Assembly: GCF_003703395.1 (NCBI RefSeq) | Contig: NZ_RDQN01000008.1 | Span: forward strand, 1-64,000 | Length of the DNA: 64,000 nucleotides | DNA from: Pseudoxanthomonas spadix | GTDB taxonomy: Bacteria; Pseudomonadota; Gammaproteobacteria; Xanthomonadales; Xanthomonadaceae | Reading direction: 5' to 3' | Shown here: piece after piece, positions 59,903 to 64,000 of the stretch | How the letters are laid out: each line of letters opens with the position of its first letter | Position numbering within the stretch: the first letter of the stretch is position 1 | The notes under the pieces: generated by a model | Database searches by the model: none | Seen by the model: only the letters and a program-made list of their open reading frames with translations | Told to the model about the DNA's origin: nothing | Program-made: the position numbers and the translations under genes

Positions 59903-61161
59903 CCTTCCGTGCCCGCCGTCAGCTGGCGGTCGCCGGCCTCGGTGGCGCCCGGCTCTGGCGGCGTCACCGGCTCCGGCGCCACCACCGTCTCGGGCGGCGT
60001 CAGGGTGACCACGCGCTGGGTATGCGCCGGCAGCAGCCCGGCCCAGTAGGGGAAACGCCGCAGCACGTGGTACAGCAGCGGCGCCGGTAGCCTGGCCGCC
60101 AGCCGCCAGTCCGGGTTCCGTGCCAGCATGCCGATGTCCACCTGCCGGCAGTGATCGCGCCACAACCGTTCCAGGCACGCGCTCAGCTGACGGTTGAAGG
60201 CGCGATCGCGCACGACCAGATTGGCTTCCAGGTTCAGCGACAGGCTCAACGGGTCCAGGTTGCTCGAGCCCACCGTGGCCCAGTCCTGGTCGACCAGGGC
60301 GACCTTGCCGTGGAACGGCCGCACGTTGTATTCGTGGATCAACACGCCGTCCTGCAGCAGATGCCGGTACAGCGAACGCGCCGCCAGCGTCGCCGCCGGC
60401 ATGTCCGGTTCGCCCTGCAGGATCAGTCGCACCACGACCCCGCGTCGCGCGGCCCGGCGCAGCTCGCGCAGGAAGCCGTAGCTGGGAAAGAAATACGCAT
60501 TGGCGATCACGATCTCCGAGCGCGCCGAACGGATCGCGATGCGGTAGATCCGTTCGATGTCGTTGGTGTGGCGCGTGTTGTCACGCAGCACGAAGGCGGC
60601 ATCGGCATCGCCGGCCTGGGCGACGGCTGGCGCCGGCGATGCCCCGTCCTGACCGAGCACGAAGCGGTGGATGTCCGCGACCACCGGCCCCTCCACCTCC
60701 ACCGCATAGTCCTGCTTGGCCTTGGGGCCGAAGCCGGACAGATGATCGGCCGAATAGTTGATGCCGCCGACAAAGGCCACCTGCCCGTCCACCACCAGCA
60801 GCTTGCGGTGCATGCGCCGGAAGATGTGCAGACGCACGCCGAGCAGGGTCGGGTGGGGGTCGAAGGTGCGCAGCACCACCCCGGCCTCGGCCAGCGCCTG
60901 GAGGAAACCGGCGGAGAATGCCGGCGAGCCGTAGCCATCGACCAGGACCTGGACCCGCACCCCACGCCGGCCGGCCGCCACCAGCCGCGCATGCAGCTCC
61001 ATGCCGACTTGGTCCTCGAACAGGATGAAGGTCTCCAGCTGGATCTCGCGCTGGGCCGCGTCGATGGCCGCAAACGCACGCGCGTAGAAGGCCTCGCCAT
61101 TCTCGAGCAGGCGCAGCCGGTTGCCCGGGCGCCAGCGCAAGCGCCGATCGGCGGCGCTCAC
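59899..61161 (-). CDS. clsB: Cardiolipin synthase B
   Basis: 420 residues, phospholipase D superfamily, with both HxKxxxxD motifs: HRKLLVVDGQVAFVGGIN and HGKVALVDQDWATVGSSN. It joins phosphatidyl groups to make cardiolipin (E. coli ClsB can also make phosphatidylglycerol). I choose the GTG at 61161, which overlaps the ybhP-like TGA (GTGA), since the longer frame is antisense-like. The C-terminal end is Pro/Glu-rich. Confidence 0.88.
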   Translation of the reverse strand: MSAADRRLRWRPGNRLRLLENGEAFYARAFAAIDAAQREIQLETFILFEDQVGMELHARLVAAGRRGVRVQVLVDGYGSPAFSAGFLQALAEAGVVLRTFDPHPTLLGVRLHIFRRMHRKLLVVDGQVAFVGGINYSADHLSGFGPKAKQDYAVEVEGPVVADIHRFVLGQDGASPAPAVAQAGDADAAFVLRDNTRHTNDIERIYRIAIRSARSEIVIANAYFFPSYGFLRELRRAARRGVVVRLILQGEPDMPAATLAARSLYRHLLQDGVLIHEYNVRPFHGKVALVDQDWATVGSSNLDPLSLSLNLEANLVVRDRAFNRQLSACLERLWRDHCRQVDIGMLARNPDWRLAARLPAPLLYHVLRRFPYWAGLLPAHTQRVVTLTPPETVVAPEPVTPPEPGATEAGDRQLTAGTEG

Positions 61162-61976
61162 GCGGCCGCCCCCGGCCAGGACAGGTGCGCCGACAGCGGC
61201 AGGTGGTCGGACAGGCGCGACCACGGCGCTGCGCCATGCACGGCCACCTCGTGGACCGCCAGGCCGCGCACGTAGAGCCGGTCCAGCGGCAGCAGCGGCC
61301 AGCGCGCCGGAAAGCTGCGCGCCAGCCGCCCGCGCTTGAGCTCGAAGGCTTCCACCAGGCCGCAGCCGCGCAGGCGCCGATGGCCGGTGGCGCGCCAATC
61401 ATTGAAATCGCCGGCCACCACCACCGGTGCCGCGGACGGCACCCGCTCCGCCAGTTCCTCGCACAGCAGGTCCAGCTGGCGGCGGCGATGGGCCTCGCGC
61501 AGTCCCAGGTGCACGCAGATCGCATGCAGGGTCTGGGGATGACCGGGCAGCTCCAGCTCGCAATGCAGCAGGCCGCGGCTCTCATGCCCGGCCACCGAGA
61601 CGTCGTGGTTCTGGTGGCGCACGATCGGCAGCTTGGACAGCAATGCGTTGCCGTGGTGGCCGTCCGGATAGACCGCATTGCGTCCGTAGGCGAACTGCGG
61701 CCACAGGCTGTCGGCGAGGAACTCGTAGTGCGGCGCATCCGGCCAGGCGCGCCAGCGTCGCGCATGGCGGCTGTGGCTGCCGAGCACTTCCTGGAGGAAC
61801 ACGATGTCGGCCCCGACCGTGCGGATGGCCTCGCGCAGCTGCGGCAGCACGAAGCGCCGGTTCAGCATGTCAAAGCCCATGTGGATGTTCGCGGTCAGCA
61901 CCCGGAACGCCGGCAGTGACGGCGTGCGCGGCACTGCGACCGGCGTGACCGGCAGGGAAGTCGCGTCCATCGGCAT
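61158..61976 (-). CDS. ybhP: Endonuclease/exonuclease/phosphatase-family protein (YbhP-like)
   Basis: 272 residues with the metal-dependent EEP fold: RVLTANIHMGFD, DIVFLQEVLGSHS with the metal-binding Glu, VVVAGDFNDWRATGH and LSDHLPLSAHL with the catalytic His. It starts the three-gene phospholipid operon ybhP-clsB-ybhN. ATG 61976 (MPMDATS) or 61970 are likely starts; the frame extends to 62072. Substrate unknown, possibly a phospholipid or phosphodiester. Confidence 0.82.
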   Translation of the reverse strand: MPMDATSLPVTPVAVPRTPSLPAFRVLTANIHMGFDMLNRRFVLPQLREAIRTVGADIVFLQEVLGSHSRHARRWRAWPDAPHYEFLADSLWPQFAYGRNAVYPDGHHGNALLSKLPIVRHQNHDVSVAGHESRGLLHCELELPGHPQTLHAICVHLGLREAHRRRQLDLLCEELAERVPSAAPVVVAGDFNDWRATGHRRLRGCGLVEAFELKRGRLARSFPARWPLLPLDRLYVRGLAVHEVAVHGAAPWSRLSDHLPLSAHLSWPGAAA

Positions 61977-62297
61977 CAGGGCCTGCCGCGCCAAGGCGTG
62001 GCCAGGGGCCGGTGCCGCAGTTGCGGCGGTACCTGCGCCGACGCGGTCGGCGCGCCGGCGCGCGTCTGGCAAATGGAGCGTACCGAAGGTGGCATGGGAT
62101 CACCGGCGCGTGGGCGCATGGACCAATCCTTGAACCTAGCGGCACCTTTGCGAACTGGCGATGAAGCCGCCTCGTCAGGACCGTGGCGCCCATCGCGGCA
62201 GCCATCGTTCTTCGCCGCCTGCCGGTGTGGTGGCCACGGCGCTGCGCGGCCGGGCTGAGCGGCTCATTGTGAGCCGGCCCGGTAGAATGGCCGGGCG

Positions 62298-64000
<1,703 letters not shown>

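Overview
The window is high-GC gammaproteobacterial chromosome, most likely from Xanthomonadaceae (Stenotrophomonas, Pseudoxanthomonas or Xanthomonas relatives). The basis is the gene set (monomeric NADP isocitrate dehydrogenase, FabV, phenylalanine hydroxylase with a divergent Lrp regulator, dipeptidyl-peptidase IV, a TonB receptor) and integron attC repeats of the Xanthomonas type. I ran no database search, so the genus is inference.

Region 1 (1-8000) is an accessory patch rich in mobile DNA. It holds the tail of an IS630 transposase, a colicin-V-type export locus (HlyD-like adaptor and a C39-peptidase ABC exporter split by an IS4-family element with a 10-bp target duplication), two small glycine-rich bacteriocin-like precursors with double-glycine-type leaders, and a possible immunity protein. 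These are followed by a scrap of tex, a BrnT/BrnA toxin-antitoxin pair, a REP-associated tyrosine transposase (RAYT) element and an internally deleted miniature derivative of it.

Region 2 (8000-30316) is mostly core metabolism: aroD, a pcaD-like hydrolase, a two-BON-domain protein, a DDAH-like amidinohydrolase with a divergent Lrp regulator, fbp, lldD, an aromatic aminotransferase, an aldehyde dehydrogenase module (AcoR-type sigma-54 activator, -24/-12 promoter, aldehyde dehydrogenase, DUF779), phhA with a divergent Lrp regulator, icd and rlmI.

Region 3 (30343-42165) is a chromosomal integron. It has an apparently intact integrase (intI), an attI point near 31509 and about 23 cassettes with attC sites, all pointing away from intI. 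Unique cassettes encode an OsmC-like protein, a Tat-exported serine hydrolase, a GNAT acetyltransferase, HicAB, an Excalibur-domain protein and several unknown or membrane proteins. The striking feature is one 306-bp cassette present eleven times, six of them head to tail. Its copies vary equally at all three codon phases, so it is probably not protein-coding. Cassette ends are self-complementary for 10-15 bp, beyond the 7-bp core. The distal attC sites are degenerate.

Region 4 (42319-64000) is core again: fabV, a cpdB-like nucleotidase, an APC permease, a NYN/LOTUS protein, host-attachment and thioredoxin-like proteins, a TetR regulator, dinG, a repeat-rich spacer, aroE, hemB with a small membrane protein, a lipoprotein, DPP IV, a glutathione S-transferase, a ybhP-clsB-ybhN operon and the start of uvrD, cut by the window edge. 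REPIN-like inverted repeats beginning GTGGGAGC lie at 15415, 29001 and 43671.
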